From: Paralichthys olivaceus
Taxonomy: Eukaryota; Chordata; Actinopteri; Pleuronectiformes; Paralichthyidae
Assembly: GCF_024713975.1 (NCBI RefSeq)
Contig: NC_091112.1
Location: forward strand, 1,840,001-1,904,000
Length of the DNA stretch: 64,000 nucleotides
Direction: 5' to 3'
The notes under the pieces are model-generated. The model ran no database searches and had not been told where the DNA came from. It saw nothing but the letters and a program-made list of their open reading frames with translations. The number at the start of each line of letters is the position of its first letter. Position 1 is the first letter of the stretch. Shown here one piece after another: positions 11,001 to 22,994 of the stretch. Position numbers and translations under genes: made by a program.

Positions 11001-13381
11001 GGTTGTAGATGGAATAATCCTTAAATGTTGGTGTCACTGCTGATGGAGATAATTTACGGGACTGATACGAGATCTTATCCTTTCTTTTTTTTATTGCGAC
11101 TGCAGCAGCAAGGCCTCAAAAACAAAATGTTTCTGAGTGAGTGAGTAAGAGACTTGCACCATTACTGAGCCTATCGGGTGTTGGACTTGTTCGACCAGTT
11201 ATACATGCATCATAAGTGTGATTGTTTCTGTTGGCTGCTCAATGCACCTGTTTTTTTTCAAACACAGTTTAATGTGAACCACATTAATGAGGAAAGAGGA
11301 AACTAGCCAGTTAACTTTGAGCTGCACCATCTTTCCCTCTGTACACTCTCTTCCCCTGGTCGCCCTCTCTCCCCATCATCCGGTTCTGTCTGACTCTCCT
11401 CTTACACATCCTGTTTTCAGGACAACAAATCAGAAAAGGGAGGAGAAAGTAAAGAGGTGAATGGAGTGGCAGAGGAGGAAGAAGAACCGGAGGAGGAGGA
11501 GGATGAAGAAGAAGATGACTCATCAGATCCAGACATAGAGGAGGAGCTCCAGGCCAGCACGCAGCAGGATGGACCTGGTGAGAGTGAACATGTTAATTCA
11601 CAATTCTTTAATTTTCACAGGGGAATTATTGGCCGTACTACTGACCAGGTGTTTTGGGTGTTTCCACAGATTTAAGACTTTTAAACTTTGCAGAACATTT
11701 CTCATCAACAGTAACAGTAACAATTTCACTGTTTAAATTTTATTTTTATCCGTAGACAATGACGAGAATGAGGACGACAACAGCAATGAGGCGGAGCAAG
11801 CAGGAGATGACGCCAACAAGGAGGATCAGACAGACGAGCTGTTGGGAAGCGTTAAAGAAGAGGTAGAAGAGCCAGTCACGAGTGGACTCAGTCCTCTATC
11901 TGATGACAACAAATCCCAGATCTCGCTGTCTGATATCCCCTCACCTAGAGACAGCCCGAGTCAATCAGAGCCCATGCAGACTGATGAGCAGCAGCCATTG
12001 TCTAATGGTAAACTTGCAGGACTAGAGGAGTGTGTCGATTCCTCCAACCATGTCTCGGCCGTGCTGGTAAGCACCAGTCAAGTGACTGCAGACATCTCCC
12101 TGGTAGCAGCCAATGGGGAGTCTTCACCTCCATCATCAGCAATGATCTCAGAAAAATCGAACACGATGACCACCAACGGCACGTCGCCACCCCCCAGCCC
12201 CAGAGCTACGAGGAGTCAGAAGAGGAAGAGGGAGGAAATAACACCAGAGGTCTCCATAAATACAAAGCACATCCAGGACAGGTACTGTCAGGCTTTACTG
12301 TCATGTATTACACATTGTGATAGTTGCAGCAGTGAAACAAGTTAAGTTTACTTATTTCTCAAAGTAAATCTAATGTTGTACAGTTTGATTGTTGATTAGA
12401 TTTTTGAAGCTTTTTATTGGTGGGTTGGTTTGAAACATTTCGACAAAAGAAATGAGAAACTTAGGGAATCTTTTATTTTAGAAACTGTTAAAATGGGACT
12501 TTTAATATTCAAAAATAAATCAACATGGTCATGCCAAAGCTTCTCCATCGCCCTCTGGTGGCAGGTCATAAACCTCACCTCTATTTTAGCAGATGGACCA
12601 GACTAAAGATGTCAAAGTAGACGCCAGATAAATCTTTTTTCCAAAGATGGTGTTTGTTAAATGTCTTATAAAGAAGATATAAAAATAAGGTCACAGCTGA
12701 GACCGACTCAAGTGGTCGAGCACAACGAAGTGACTGGGACCTCGCTACAGCGACTCCATCCCCCGATCGCTACTGGACAGATCGTGGCTTCAAATGACGT
12801 CATCGGTGCAAGATGGCAGTGTTTGTATTCAGGATATTTTAGCTTCACTTCTGGGTAGTGGAGATGTGTCGTCGACAGTCTACTGCGTCTGTGACAGAAT
12901 GTGTCCTCAAATGCAGCCTCTGAAGGATGTCGACCCCTGAATGGAGACACAGCTATTGTACAAACTGAAATATGCGATTTTTGACACTGCAATTGTTAAT
13001 TATATATAATAAATTCCATTTATCAGACAGATTTTTACCTGCACAGTAATCTTTCTACATCCTTCCCTCCTCTGCTCAGTGAGGTAGACATCCCTCTGGA
13101 TATGGGTGTTTTTAGCTGCAATTCTCCACCAGCCATCCGAGCAGACACTCCCCCCCAGGACCTTGTCAGCAGCTCACAGCTGACGCCGCCTCCCAAGAAA
13201 AACAAGGTATATCCTCATGTGATAATTCTGTACTAGTGTCCTGTTAATTTAAACAACTGCACTCCTGTGATTTGGTTTTTAACATTACATTTTTACAGCC
13301 AAGATTTGTTTGTGTTTCCAGGTGAACGTGGCGACCCAGTGTGACCCAGATGAGATCATTGTCCTCTCTGACTCAGAGTGA
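8035..13381 (+). CDS. daxx: Death domain-associated protein Daxx (H3.3 chaperone)
   Basis: Daxx is a nuclear chaperone that deposits histone H3.3 with ATRX and works in PML bodies. Coding exons: 8035-8271, 8735-9181, 9498-9629, 9747-9863, 10035-10266, 10464-10618, 11421-11577, 11756-12281, 13080-13206, 13322-13381, giving 729 aa (human 740). An N-terminal SUMO-interacting motif, IIVLDDDEEE, follows the start. The four-helix bundle includes FVYINELCTVLRQH (exon 2). The histone-binding domain (~229-440) contains LTGRVIEQRI, QERRHLDLVYNFGSHLTD and EVIAKYAIRQ. An acidic Glu/Asp stretch (~455-480) and a Ser/Pro-rich region follow, and the protein ends ATQCDPDEIIVLSDSE with the second SUMO motif. 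A second ATG at 8053 (MADKIIVL) could be used instead. It faces zbtb22 tail to tail. Confidence 0.96.
12541..12870 (+). repeat. Dispersed repeat R1, long copy in daxx intron 9
   Basis: Contains CGCCCTCTGGTGG near its left end, a GACTCCATCCCCCGATCGCT segment, an AATGACGTCATCGGTGCAAG segment and a right part with GCTTCACTTCTGGGTAGTGG. The same blocks occur in order at 51870-52165 and in part elsewhere. I recognise it as a common acanthomorph repeat, but its class (SINE or non-autonomous DNA element) is not clear from these copies. Confidence 0.7.
12885..12965 (+). repeat. Fragment of a second MITE-like repeat
   Basis: CTCAAATGCAGCCTCTGAAG with the flanking GAATGGAGACACAGC matches a segment at 22450-22490 (CGAATGCAGCCCCCGAAGGA). 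The two are diverged copies of one interspersed element. Confidence 0.5.
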
Positions 13382-14584
13382 CCCTTCACCTTTGACCCCT
13401 CACTAGTACTGCAGAGACTCTTCCACCTCTGGCTTGATCCTGGCAGCGATTTCCTGAAAGCTCCTGTTTCTCGAATTGTTGAGAAAAGTGCTGGTATAAA
13501 TCCAAACAGTCAAGAAATTTTACAAAACGGAAGACAGGGAAAGCTGAATTTAGTACCTCATGTCAACTGATTACCAAACAAAAGCAAAGGCAGGTTTTTG
13601 TAAACAACTTTAATAAAATAATTGTGAGCTAACATTAACAGGAAAGAGCGTGAACAGGATGTTTTTTTGTGAGGGGGGGGCAAAGTTCTTGGAGGCCTCA
13701 TGTTCCGACACATTCTTCAGAGAAAACCTTTTATTTTTCTCGGAGCAGAGAAACGCCGGCCGAGGTCGACCTCGGCTGTTTTATCTGACTTATGTTTTCT
13801 ACAGAGAGTTCGTCTGAATCGTTTAGAAGACTAAAGCTGTTTCCTGCCCGTCAGCGCAACACTACTGATGCTCCTGTGGTTCCCTCTGGCAGCATCATTG
13901 AAATGATTGTTACTGACATGAACCCTGAACTTTACCGAGTGTTCATTAGGTAAGAATCCAGTGCCTGAAAACACGACCTGTACAGTCGGACATGCGGCCG
14001 GAACAGAGAGTTTTTGTTTTCACAGACACTCGACTGGCGGCAGCAGCAGCTCCCTGCCGGTTTGTTTACATTTTTATATTTCAGTGGCGTCTTCAGCAGA
14101 GGGAAGTGCGGCTCTGTATAAGAGGAAATGATTTGACTTGCTGTTGATATTGATGTTTTGAGTGAGTGAGCTGTGTGGTGGTTTGCACTTTGTTGACAGC
14201 AGTGATGATGGAGATCTTTTTTAATGTTTTCCCTTCAAACATATTTAAATTTTTTTGGTTTAATATAAAGTAACTTTCTTGATTCAGACCTGTGGCTGCT
14301 GCAGCCTCACTGAATCGTTTCCTATAATTAGTCCAAGTGAATAATTTATATTTTTCTTACTGGGAACAAATCCCACCAAAAGACCAAAACTGTTCATGAA
14401 TTATGAATCAACTTTGTATCTGAAGTCTGATTAATCTCTGAGCTCCATTATTGTCCAAGAACATGCACAGAACACAAACTAGGTTATTTTGACTCAGTCC
14501 GTCACACACACCGTCCCGATGTCAGAAATACACACATACCTGGCCACAGTCCAACAGTTCCTTATGAATCCACATTTTAATTCA

Positions 14585-14830
14585 CTGGATCCAGATTTTT
14601 GTTTGGATCTGCACCACGTTGTACACACCCATAAACATCTGTCTTTTTTTCTTCCTATAAAGATCTATGAAATATTCTTTGGGCAATCAGTGAAAATATC
14701 TAATCACACAATGTTAAATTAATTGATCCACGCCAAAATTTAGTGGGGTCTTTCTTGGTCCATGTAACATCCTTCCATCAGTTTCATAGTTTTTGTTTAA
14801 TCCTGCTGACAATCCAAACACCCAACAAAC
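14585..14830 (-). repeat. Dispersed repeat R2
   Basis: Read on the minus strand it has the block order of a very common teleost repeat: CAGCAGGATTAA.CAAAAACT, a GGAAGGATGTTACATGGACC part, AAGAAAGACCCCACTAAATT, then a GGTGCAGATCCAAA-like part. Related copies in this window: 21830-21945 (-), 24180-24240 (-), 24930-25270 (+), 32325-32640 (+), 49860-49935 (+). Confidence 0.65.
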
Positions 14831-15704
14831 AGACGGGTGACAACTTCCTCTTTAGCGGAAAGAACCAGAGGGTTTGGAGCCGAGAGCCACGAGAGACAGA
14901 CTAATGCATCGTTGCTTTTGGTCTTTTTGTGGCGTTTGTTGACAATAAAGAAAAGCAGAACATTTTCAGGCTCAATGTTAAAATGTTTGTCTTGATTCTG
15001 ACTTATCTGAAAGAAAAATCATGCATCATCGTCACAGATTGTGTCATCATGCAACTGACCATCACCCAGAAAACGATTATCTATCAATCTAATCTGGAGA
15101 TAAACAACTGTTAACATCTCAAATACCTGTAAAAAAAACTGAGTTCTCAACAAGGAAGTTTCTTAAATGTAAGAATGAAATCCAGCTTGACTAAAAAAAT
15201 CAAACCAGTGAAGTTGATATTTTTACATCCCTGTTATATTAAGAGTAAAGTTTTTTTTCATGTTGGACAGTGTTGCCTTTAATGATCAGCGAATATGATA
15301 GATACAGTTTCTGTGGCCAAAGTGCAGATGTGTTGCTGCTCCTGTAAAAGATGGACAGTGTTTAATTCCACTTTATTAAATTTTGCCACATGTGAAATAT
15401 TTTTGGGGAAATGCTCTTTTCTAAGTTTCTAGAATGTAGCCCAGGAATGTAGTTATTGTAACTGCGACCCATCAGGCCTCATTTTTGCAGAGGAGCGATC
15501 ATCATTCACTGTGAAGAATGTTTTCTTTTTAATTTTTGATAAAAATAAATGATGCATTTTGTTATATACAGACTCTGTGTTGCTGATTTGGGGATTTACC
15601 GGTTCTTGAACTAAATGTATCAGATATTGAGAAGACGTGAACGTGAATTTTAATGTTTTTTTTGGTTAATGTGATTTTAGAAATGATGTTTTCTACCACA
15701 GACT

Positions 15705-15895
15705 CTAAATAAAGATGGACAACACGTCTCCACTTCCTCCTACTGTCCAGAAATGAAGCCTATGTATCTCGGATACGAATCTTGTGCTTTTGACGACATT
15801 CGGAGCCCGAGCTTGTGCAGCAGCGATCGTGGTGCGTGGCTGTGGTATCAAAGTCCTCGCCCAATCACAAGTTAGTCTCAGCTGTCAATCATTAC
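15705..15895 (-). repeat. Dispersed repeat R1, inverted copy
   Basis: AAATAAAGATGGACAACACG, then CACTTCCTCCTACTGTCCAG and AAATGAAGCC, through to TCTCAGCTGTCAATCATTAC. This is the right half of R1 on the minus strand. Confidence 0.65.
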
Positions 15896-16079
15896 ATTTC
15901 ACCTGGTTTTTATATCATCAAGTAACTAATTAAAGCCAAACTTCACAGTTAAAAAACTAACAGATATATTTATACATTTATCTGATGTGTGACGTTAATT
16001 TGGTCCATGTCCCATCTGCTTACAAGGAGGATACTAGGTTTATGACTTATAATGTAGCAGGCCACCAGGAGGCGATCAA

Positions 16080-16140
16080 AAATGATTTGGCTTCATTTTT
16101 GTGTCGTCCATCTTTATTTATAATGGTCTCATACATAGAC
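16080..16140 (+). repeat. Dispersed repeat R1, short fragment
   Basis: TTTGGCTTCATTTTTGTGTC followed by GTCCATCTTTATTTATA is the right end of R1. Confidence 0.5.
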
Positions 16141-17454
16141 GAAGCCAAAGATTTCTTTCCATTTGTCGAGAACAGATTAAAAACAAACTCTGACTAGTAT
16201 TTGCACCAAGAAATTTATTAATCCATTATTTCTGATACAGGGCAGATTTGAATATTCATGTACTGTAGTTTCTTACATTATTAGTATCACTCCATTCAGG
16301 ATTTACAACGTTTTCTGTTCAACAATCAGCTGGTCAGTCAAAGACGTTAAAGAACCTGTGTAATGTACAAAAATAATAAAAAGACCTCAGTGTGGTTTGC
16401 AGCAGCTTTCAGCTCTGATCCTCCATCGTCATGTTTCTCTATCATTCATTCACATTAGACTCATGGCTTCAGACAGTTGTCGTTTTGATTTGTTGTTGGT
16501 CAGAAACAAGACAAGAAAACGTGAGGTCTCTTTGTTATTAATAAATTTTTTTGTTAGAAGAAAAGTTTTATTAAATGAGATAAACTTTCCAATTTGGACG
16601 TTTTAATATCAGAGGGCTGTTTTAAACATTTTTTAACATCTGTAATTCTTAAAAAAATTTAAAAAGTCGAATTCTACATAAGAGAATTGAGGTGCAGTTG
16701 TATTGAAATTACGTTTATATCTGTCTGATATAAACTGCTGCTCTATTATTTGAAGCAACTCTATGACTCAATACTTTAAAACAGCAGTTTGATGTTTCGG
16801 TGACTGAATATGGAGAATGTTTCCTTTTTTCATTCCCACTTCTCGACCAGAACGTCCTGCAGAGGGCGCTGTTGCTGAGTAAGGGTTACATAGTGTTGCT
16901 TTAAATATTGGTTGAACCTTCCTGTGGCTGACTGGTGAAGATGATCCGGAGGTAAAGTGTGAGAGTGGGAGACTGAAACTCTGTCTGCATGTTTAAAAGC
17001 TGTCGAGTGTTGGCGCACTTCAAACTGCTCACCAAAGAAAACCATGAGATCACCATGAGACACATCTCTCACACGTTAACGTCCAGTGTTTTCTCTTTTG
17101 CTCTAATTCAGCAGCAGCACGAACAAACATCAGCTGAAGCACAGTCCTGAACACAGATCACTCACCACTTGGACGAGCTGCAAACCTGGGTCTATAAAAA
17201 CATCCAAACTCAGCCTTCACAGAAGGTAAAACATTCACATCCTCTGTAGGGAAACATCTCTGAAGGCATTCGACATGTTCATGAGGTCACGTGTGATATT
17301 TCCTCCTCCGCTCACTGTGCGTTAACTTCACTGCAACACTGGAACTATGTTTGGTTTGGTTGACGTTATGTTGGACATGGAACTAAAACAGTTACAGCCA
17401 CATATCTTCATGAACACACATTATAACATCGTCTCTTTGTAACAGTGTCAGCTC

Positions 17455-17580
17455 TGACCACAAGGGGGTGCAAACATCTCAAATATTGATTATTATGATG
17501 TTTTGGCTTCATTGCTGGATAGTGGGAGGAAGTGTCGTCCATCTTTAGTTTACAGTCAATGCTTCATAACTGGATTAAAC
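17455..17580 (+). repeat. Dispersed repeat R1, internally shortened copy
   Basis: The left-end CTCF-like string CCACAAGGGGGTGC (17458-17471) is joined, with the middle missing, to the right part TTTTGGCTTCATTGCTGG ... TAGTGGGAGGAAGTGTCGTC ... TTTACAGTCAATG. Confidence 0.6.
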
Positions 17581-18757
17581 TCGACATTCAGAGGAGGTAT
17601 AAGCACTATACACTGTATAGCTTAGTTATGTTCACCATCTTCCATCGTCAGGTTTCCCTAAAGCTACTTGATGCTTATTGAAATTTTAGGACACCCAGTG
17701 CAGAACAAATTAAAAAATGTTCTCAAGAACTAGAATCTGTCCCAAGTTAGTATTTGTTCCAGGTCTGACGTTATATATATATATATATATATATCTCTAT
17801 ATATTTACAATTAGAATAATATACTCACAGCACGAGACCTCTGTGAACGACAAAGTAAGAAAGTGAAAGCAGGTAACAGCAGCGAAACTGGCGAACAAGT
17901 CCGAACTGTCCTTCCCTGTTCACGTGTCGGGGACGTGTCCCCCTGTGATGAGAAGAATGACTGATCTGTAACTGTAACCCAAACAGCAGCGTGGTGTCAT
18001 CAGTTTGTTACATGGGGCAGGAAAAGATGCACCGCGGCTGCTGCTGTGAGGAATTCAAAGAAAAAGAAGAGAAACACAAATCTGCAATGTTTTCGTCTTT
18101 AAGACTTTAACTAAGAAATCTGAGTGAGCTTTGAAATCTGCTAAAAACCTGGTGCCTGTTTTGGTTTCACTATGTAAATCTCCTCTTTTCCTTCATTCCT
18201 AGTTTTTTTTTAAATCTGATTACAGCAAGAAATCACAATACAATACTGCAGAAAAATCACAGCGATTTAGAAACAGCCATTTTTCTACTCTACAGATATA
18301 ATGTTGTCACAGTTAGTGAAGCACTGTCTTCTCATTTTTGGTTTCCTCTCGACACACACGCACTCTCCCGCAAAACCAAAAAAATAAACTTTAATAACAT
18401 CTCACATATTTAAACAATAGCTTACTCACTGAGACAAAAGCTCATTTTTTTATGAGGCCACTTTTCGGAGACAGGTTTCATGGAACATGTACTGCAGATA
18501 ACTTCTGATAGAAAAGTATGTTTGAGAAACTTCTCCCCACAAGTCCACTGGAATCTCAACGTCCTGTTTTTCTGTGTACATCTACAGCTTCTGCTTCAGT
18601 GTCCAACTGGAGCCTCACCTGTTCTCCATGATACGCACTTCCTGCTTGAAATGCTGAGTGTTGGCAGTTAAGAGTTGTTAGTAAAACAGCAGCAGGAACC
18701 AGGAACACGACTATTATCTCACCAAGAGGCCCGTTGGACATGACACACAGTTTTGGT

Positions 18758-21700
18758 TTAAGTCACACTGTTATCATTGGCACTGTCTTCACCACACACA
18801 CTCCGACCCAACACCAGAGCACCAAACATCCCAGATCCCTGACCTGGACTCTGAGAGACGACCCCCAGAAGCGCCCCTGCGGCTGCCATGTTGTTGCTGT
18901 TGCTGCTTCCTGTGGCTGAGACGCCGCCGGTGAGATGTGGAGAAGAAACAGACACTCCTCCTCTTCCTCCTCCTCCCTGAACATTACCCTGACCTCCCTC
19001 ACCTGCAGACAGGAGGAGGTGAGCGGAGGAAATCAAATCCGTCCCATCCTCCCCTCCGCCTCCCCCTCTTCTCCCTCCCTCGCCGCTGCCCCCTCCTTCC
19101 CCGCTCTCCCCCAGCCTGCTGCGCCTCTCGCAGTGCGAGCGGTGCCTCATGAAGCTGTCGCGCCACATGAACTTCTTGCCACAGCCGAGGCAGTCGTACG
19201 GCTTGAGGCCCGTGTGCGTCTTCATGTGCTCCGTGAGGTGATGCTTCATCTTGAACTTCTTGGCACAGACGGGGCAGTGGAAGGGCCTCAGGTCCAGGTG
19301 CATGTTAATGTGGCGATCCCTCATGCTCTTGTGGGTGAACGTCTTACCACAGTGACACATAAACATTTTCCCAGAACCCCCAGTGCTGCTGTTGCTGCCA
19401 CTGCTGCCACCTCCAATCCCCCCACTGTCCATGCCATCAACTCCCAAACCACCCTGCATCGACAGTTGGACCGCACCATGCTCCAGATTGGGACCTTTGA
19501 AAGACGCTGCTCCTATCATCCCACCTGCCATCCCTAGAGGGGGGGCGGCAGCGTCCAGCGAGAGTCCAGAGGCCTGGCTGTAGAGGAGGATCTGGTTCCC
19601 CTGCATGTCCAGGGGGAAGAGCTGGGCACGGGCCGTAGCCGCAGACTGAACCTGGCCCAGCAGCGCTGAAACCGCACGGTTCGCGCTCTGGCTCTGACCT
19701 GCAGCGCTGTCGTGAAGGTGCTGAGCTAACGTCTGGTCCATTAAACTGCCTTCAAACTTGAGGTAGTCTTCTGAAGACTGGCAGTAGTCCATCTAGAGAC
19801 AGACGGGGAGAGGGGACTTTAGATGTGATGAACGCTTAACAACAAAAACCTACCTGGAGAGACAGTTTGCTGGGATCGGCATCATCGGGACTCTTAAAAC
19901 TGTCAATGTGATTTTACATATTCTGCTCTCGGTGCAGCATGGGTTCAATGTGGAGGCAACTAGAGTCCCTGAGTCTGAGTCTGAGCCTCGTTCTGTGCAA
20001 TTTGAAATCTTCATCAGGTCTGACTCATTGTGGCAGTGCCACGTTATAAATCTTTAGACTTTCAGCTCACCTGTGAGTCCATGTCGTTCTCGGCTCTGCC
20101 TCCCAGCTCGACAGAGAGGCTCCTGACGTTGGAGATGTTGAAGTCGCTCCTCTCCCTCTCTCTGGCCAGCTCCAGCTCCCTCTCGTCCTCGTCCTCCTCG
20201 TCCTCGCCTCCTTCTTCCCCGGACACAACGATGAGGTCGTCGTCCTCCATGCGTTCTGTTTTCACCACCACCCACTGTTTGCGAGGCATGATGCTGGGCT
20301 GGCTGTAGGTGGGACGCTTCTGCGGTGGCAGCACTGAGTCCACTCCGTCCTTTCAGTTGAGATATTTCACAGTATGATTAAATGAGATATCGGCTCTTTG
20401 TCGTCAGTGAAAGCTCGTTCATCTTCGTCATGTTTAAATAAAGCTTTTTCTGGCTTTAAATGAGTTTGGAACATTGATTTAATATCAATATTTATTTGCT
20501 TTTGTAAATGTTGTGAAATCATCAAAATACAGAAAATAATGAGCGACTGACTAAATAATGCATCATTTCTTCTGCAGGATTTATTTCTGCTGACTGGAAA
20601 TAATGTTTAATACATACAGTATATATATAAACATGAAAAAAGAGTTTCATGATCTACAGTAATTTAAAATATATACATTTTATATAAAGAACAAAACATT
20701 TATTTATTTGAATGTAAAACTTCCTGAATCTAATTTTAAAGGTGAAATGTGCATCAGTGTCAGGACCTTCACCTGATAGGACGAAACTCCGAAGCTGTCG
20801 CTGACCCCGACTTCCTGCTCTGACACTGAACTCATTTTCTTCCTCCTCCCGCTGCCTCCTCCTCTTCCTCTCTTCCTTTGGTGGTACAACACCTCCTCCT
20901 CTTCCTCCTCTACGTCCTCCTCCTCTTCCTCAATTAGAAAGGCCTCCTCCCCTCCTGATGGGGTGCAGTAGCTGGGGGTGTTGTTCGCCCCTCCTCCGTC
21001 CACTGAAGCTCCAGCTGCAGCTGCACCGCTTCCGCCAAAACTGCTCCCGTCTCTGGGGCTGAAGTAGTTGGTGCTGCTGGGCGACTGGCTCTCACTCACG
21101 GAAGCGTGGCTGGGAAGTTGTGAGGCACGCTGGGGCTCGTTGGAGCCCGCCACCTGAGCTTGACCACTACCACCATCACCACCACGGGCTCCATTACCAC
21201 CAGCTGCAACACTGTCACTGTTGCTGCTGCTACAGCCGGGGTTAGCTGCACCCGCACCTCCTTCCACCCCGGTTTTGTCCTGCACGCCTCCTCCACTGTT
21301 CCCCCCTCCGGCCGCAGCTCGGCCCTCCTTCAGCAGCTCAGTGCACTTGTCCACGATGTGCCACATTTGCAGGACGCTGCCCACTGTGAGGTAGTTGACG
21401 ATGTCTTCGCGCAGCATCCGGAGCTGACCCGTGTAGGCACAGCTCAGCACGCTCTCAAACGCCAGCGGGTCCATCACGGCCGGGATGGAGACCGTAGACA
21501 TGTCCTTCAGTAGCACCTGGGGATGGATGAAGGACGATATATCACAACCTGACAGCCAGCTCCTCACACAGATAACTGGGGCCTCAATTTATCTTTGGCA
21601 GATGAATAAGGCTTGAAAATCCAATTTCATTTTTAATATTTAAAGTAAACACAAATAATCTATTAACTAGAATGGCATTCAGTGAATACCAACACCAAGT

Positions 21701-22237
21701 CCCCTTCAATTCAATCAAGCTGCACCAAACCGCACTTTTTTTCCCTCAAGACTCATGAATAAAAATAAAAAAACCTTCTCTCTCACAGTCTTACAGAAAG
21801 TGATAACACATTCCTGGTTTGCCTCAAATTATATGGGTTCTTTCTTGATCCATGTCCGATCCTTTCACTAAATTTTGTGCAAATCAGTTCATCAGTTTTT
21901 ATGTAATCCTGCTGATAATCAAATTGACAGAGGCGGATATTAACATAACAGTGGCGTCAGAAACGTTTAAAGTCTGATTCATCAGATCACATCACGCCAC
22001 TCCCACCTGGTCATGGAAGTAGGGTGAGGATGCGGCCAGGACGCAGCGGTGGGCCTTGAACACTTGTCCCTGGACGTGGATGGAGAGGTCACAGAGCCTG
22101 CCGTCCTCTCTCTGCCGGTTCAGGCTGTCCAGCACCGAGGCCTGAGCGCTGGGGAAGCACACCTGCACCATCGAGCCAGATGTGTCACTGTGAGCTGAAC
22201 TGCTGCTGCTGCCCACCTCCGTGGGCAGGGACTGCAT
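18758..22237 (-). CDS. zbtb22: BTB/POZ zinc-finger transcription factor Zbtb22
   Basis: Coding exons in transcript order: 22237-22007, 21516-20773, 20349-20071, 19792-18758. All junctions are phase 0 and the product is ~762 aa, longer than human ZBTB22 (634). The BTB domain spans exons 1-2 (GRLCDLSIHVQGQVFKAHRC, then LAFESVLSCAYTGQLRM and YLTVGSVLQMWHIVDKC). A Gly/Ser-rich linker, an acidic region (EEEEEDVEEEEEE) and the block MPRKQWVVVKTE follow. Three C2H2-type fingers stand near residues 559-640; the first has the unusual C-x-C spacing (MCHCGKTF). The rest is low-complexity Gly/Ser. The start ATG is the first base after a CCCCGCAG acceptor, so an upstream leader exon is expected near 23.3-23.5 kb. 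The exon 3 acceptor has a poor pyrimidine tract and could be at 20328 instead. It is probably a nuclear DNA-binding regulator. Confidence 0.92.
21830..21945 (-). repeat. Dispersed repeat R2 in zbtb22 intron 1
   Basis: Reverse complement of R2: TCTTTCTTGATCCATGTCC, then a CACTAAATTTTGTGCAAAT part and TTTTTATGTAATCCTGCTGA. Confidence 0.6.
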
Positions 22238-22314
22238 CTGCGGGGTAGAAAAACTTTCATCACTCGCAGTTTTGTCAGTTATGTCCAGACCATGGTCTGC
22301 ACATACTCTACATA

Positions 22315-22490
22315 GCTCCTAAAGATCGTCTCCTTCGGGAGCTATGGAGGATGTCCAGAGAAAGATCTACTGGATCCTTCATTGCTCAGGAATGGAAGGA
22401 TGCATTTGAAGGAGACTTTGAGATGGAACAGGTAGCGCCCGTCGTGACACAGTCTTCGAATGCAGCCCCCGAAGGATGCAACTCTTAACA
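22315..22490 (+). repeat. MITE-like repeat related to 12885-12965
   Basis: The left part has AGATCGTCTCCTTCGGGAGC and the right part has CGAATGCAGCCCCCGAAGGA. CTCCTTCGG and CCGAAGGA face each other, which suggests weak inverted ends. It lies in the zbtb22 5' region. Confidence 0.45.
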
Positions 22491-22994
22491 GACTGTATTT
22501 CTCACCACGACTGACTCAAAGCTGAATATTGTGATCAAATGTATAACAGGCAGATGTTATGTATAGTGTGACACTTCCCTGTGTAATCACACGTTTATTC
22601 TTGATCAGAGATTTATTGCACTTCTGTCCGTTCTGGGAGAGGGACCCTCACATGTGGCTCTCCCTGAGGTTTCCCCCGTTAATTGTTTTTTGTGGTAGTT
22701 TTACTCTCCAGGGGGTTAAGAACAGAGGTTGTCGCACCTTCTTCAGCCCTGTAAGAGAACGTGTGATTTGTGAGTACGGGCTAAAGAAATAACATTTTAA
22801 CTGATGGAGGAGAACGTTACTTGGAAAAGCAGAATTCACTGTGAATGAGAGCCGTCAGTCACAGTCTGGGTTCAGTGGCAGAGCTCAGATCATCAGTGTC
22901 ACATGCACACACTTCGTCTCTGGTTGATCAGTATGGAGAGAATCAACAACAGCAAACCAGAGCTGTGGACGGAGGAGGTGTTGGTGGAGCTGGA

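Larger units (their letters stand above)
13382..18757. other. Convergent 3' region between daxx and zbtb22
   Basis: Holds the 3' untranslated regions of both genes and no further gene that I can support. Candidate daxx poly(A) signals are AATAAA at 13612-13617 and 15544-15549. The zbtb22 cleavage site is unclear; TTTATT strings lie at 16214-16219 and 16566-16571. Repeats within: R2 (14585-14830), R1 (15705-15895, 16080-16140, 17455-17580), a CTCF-like string in a short repeat (16856-16869), and an AT microsatellite (17772-17793). Confidence 0.6.
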
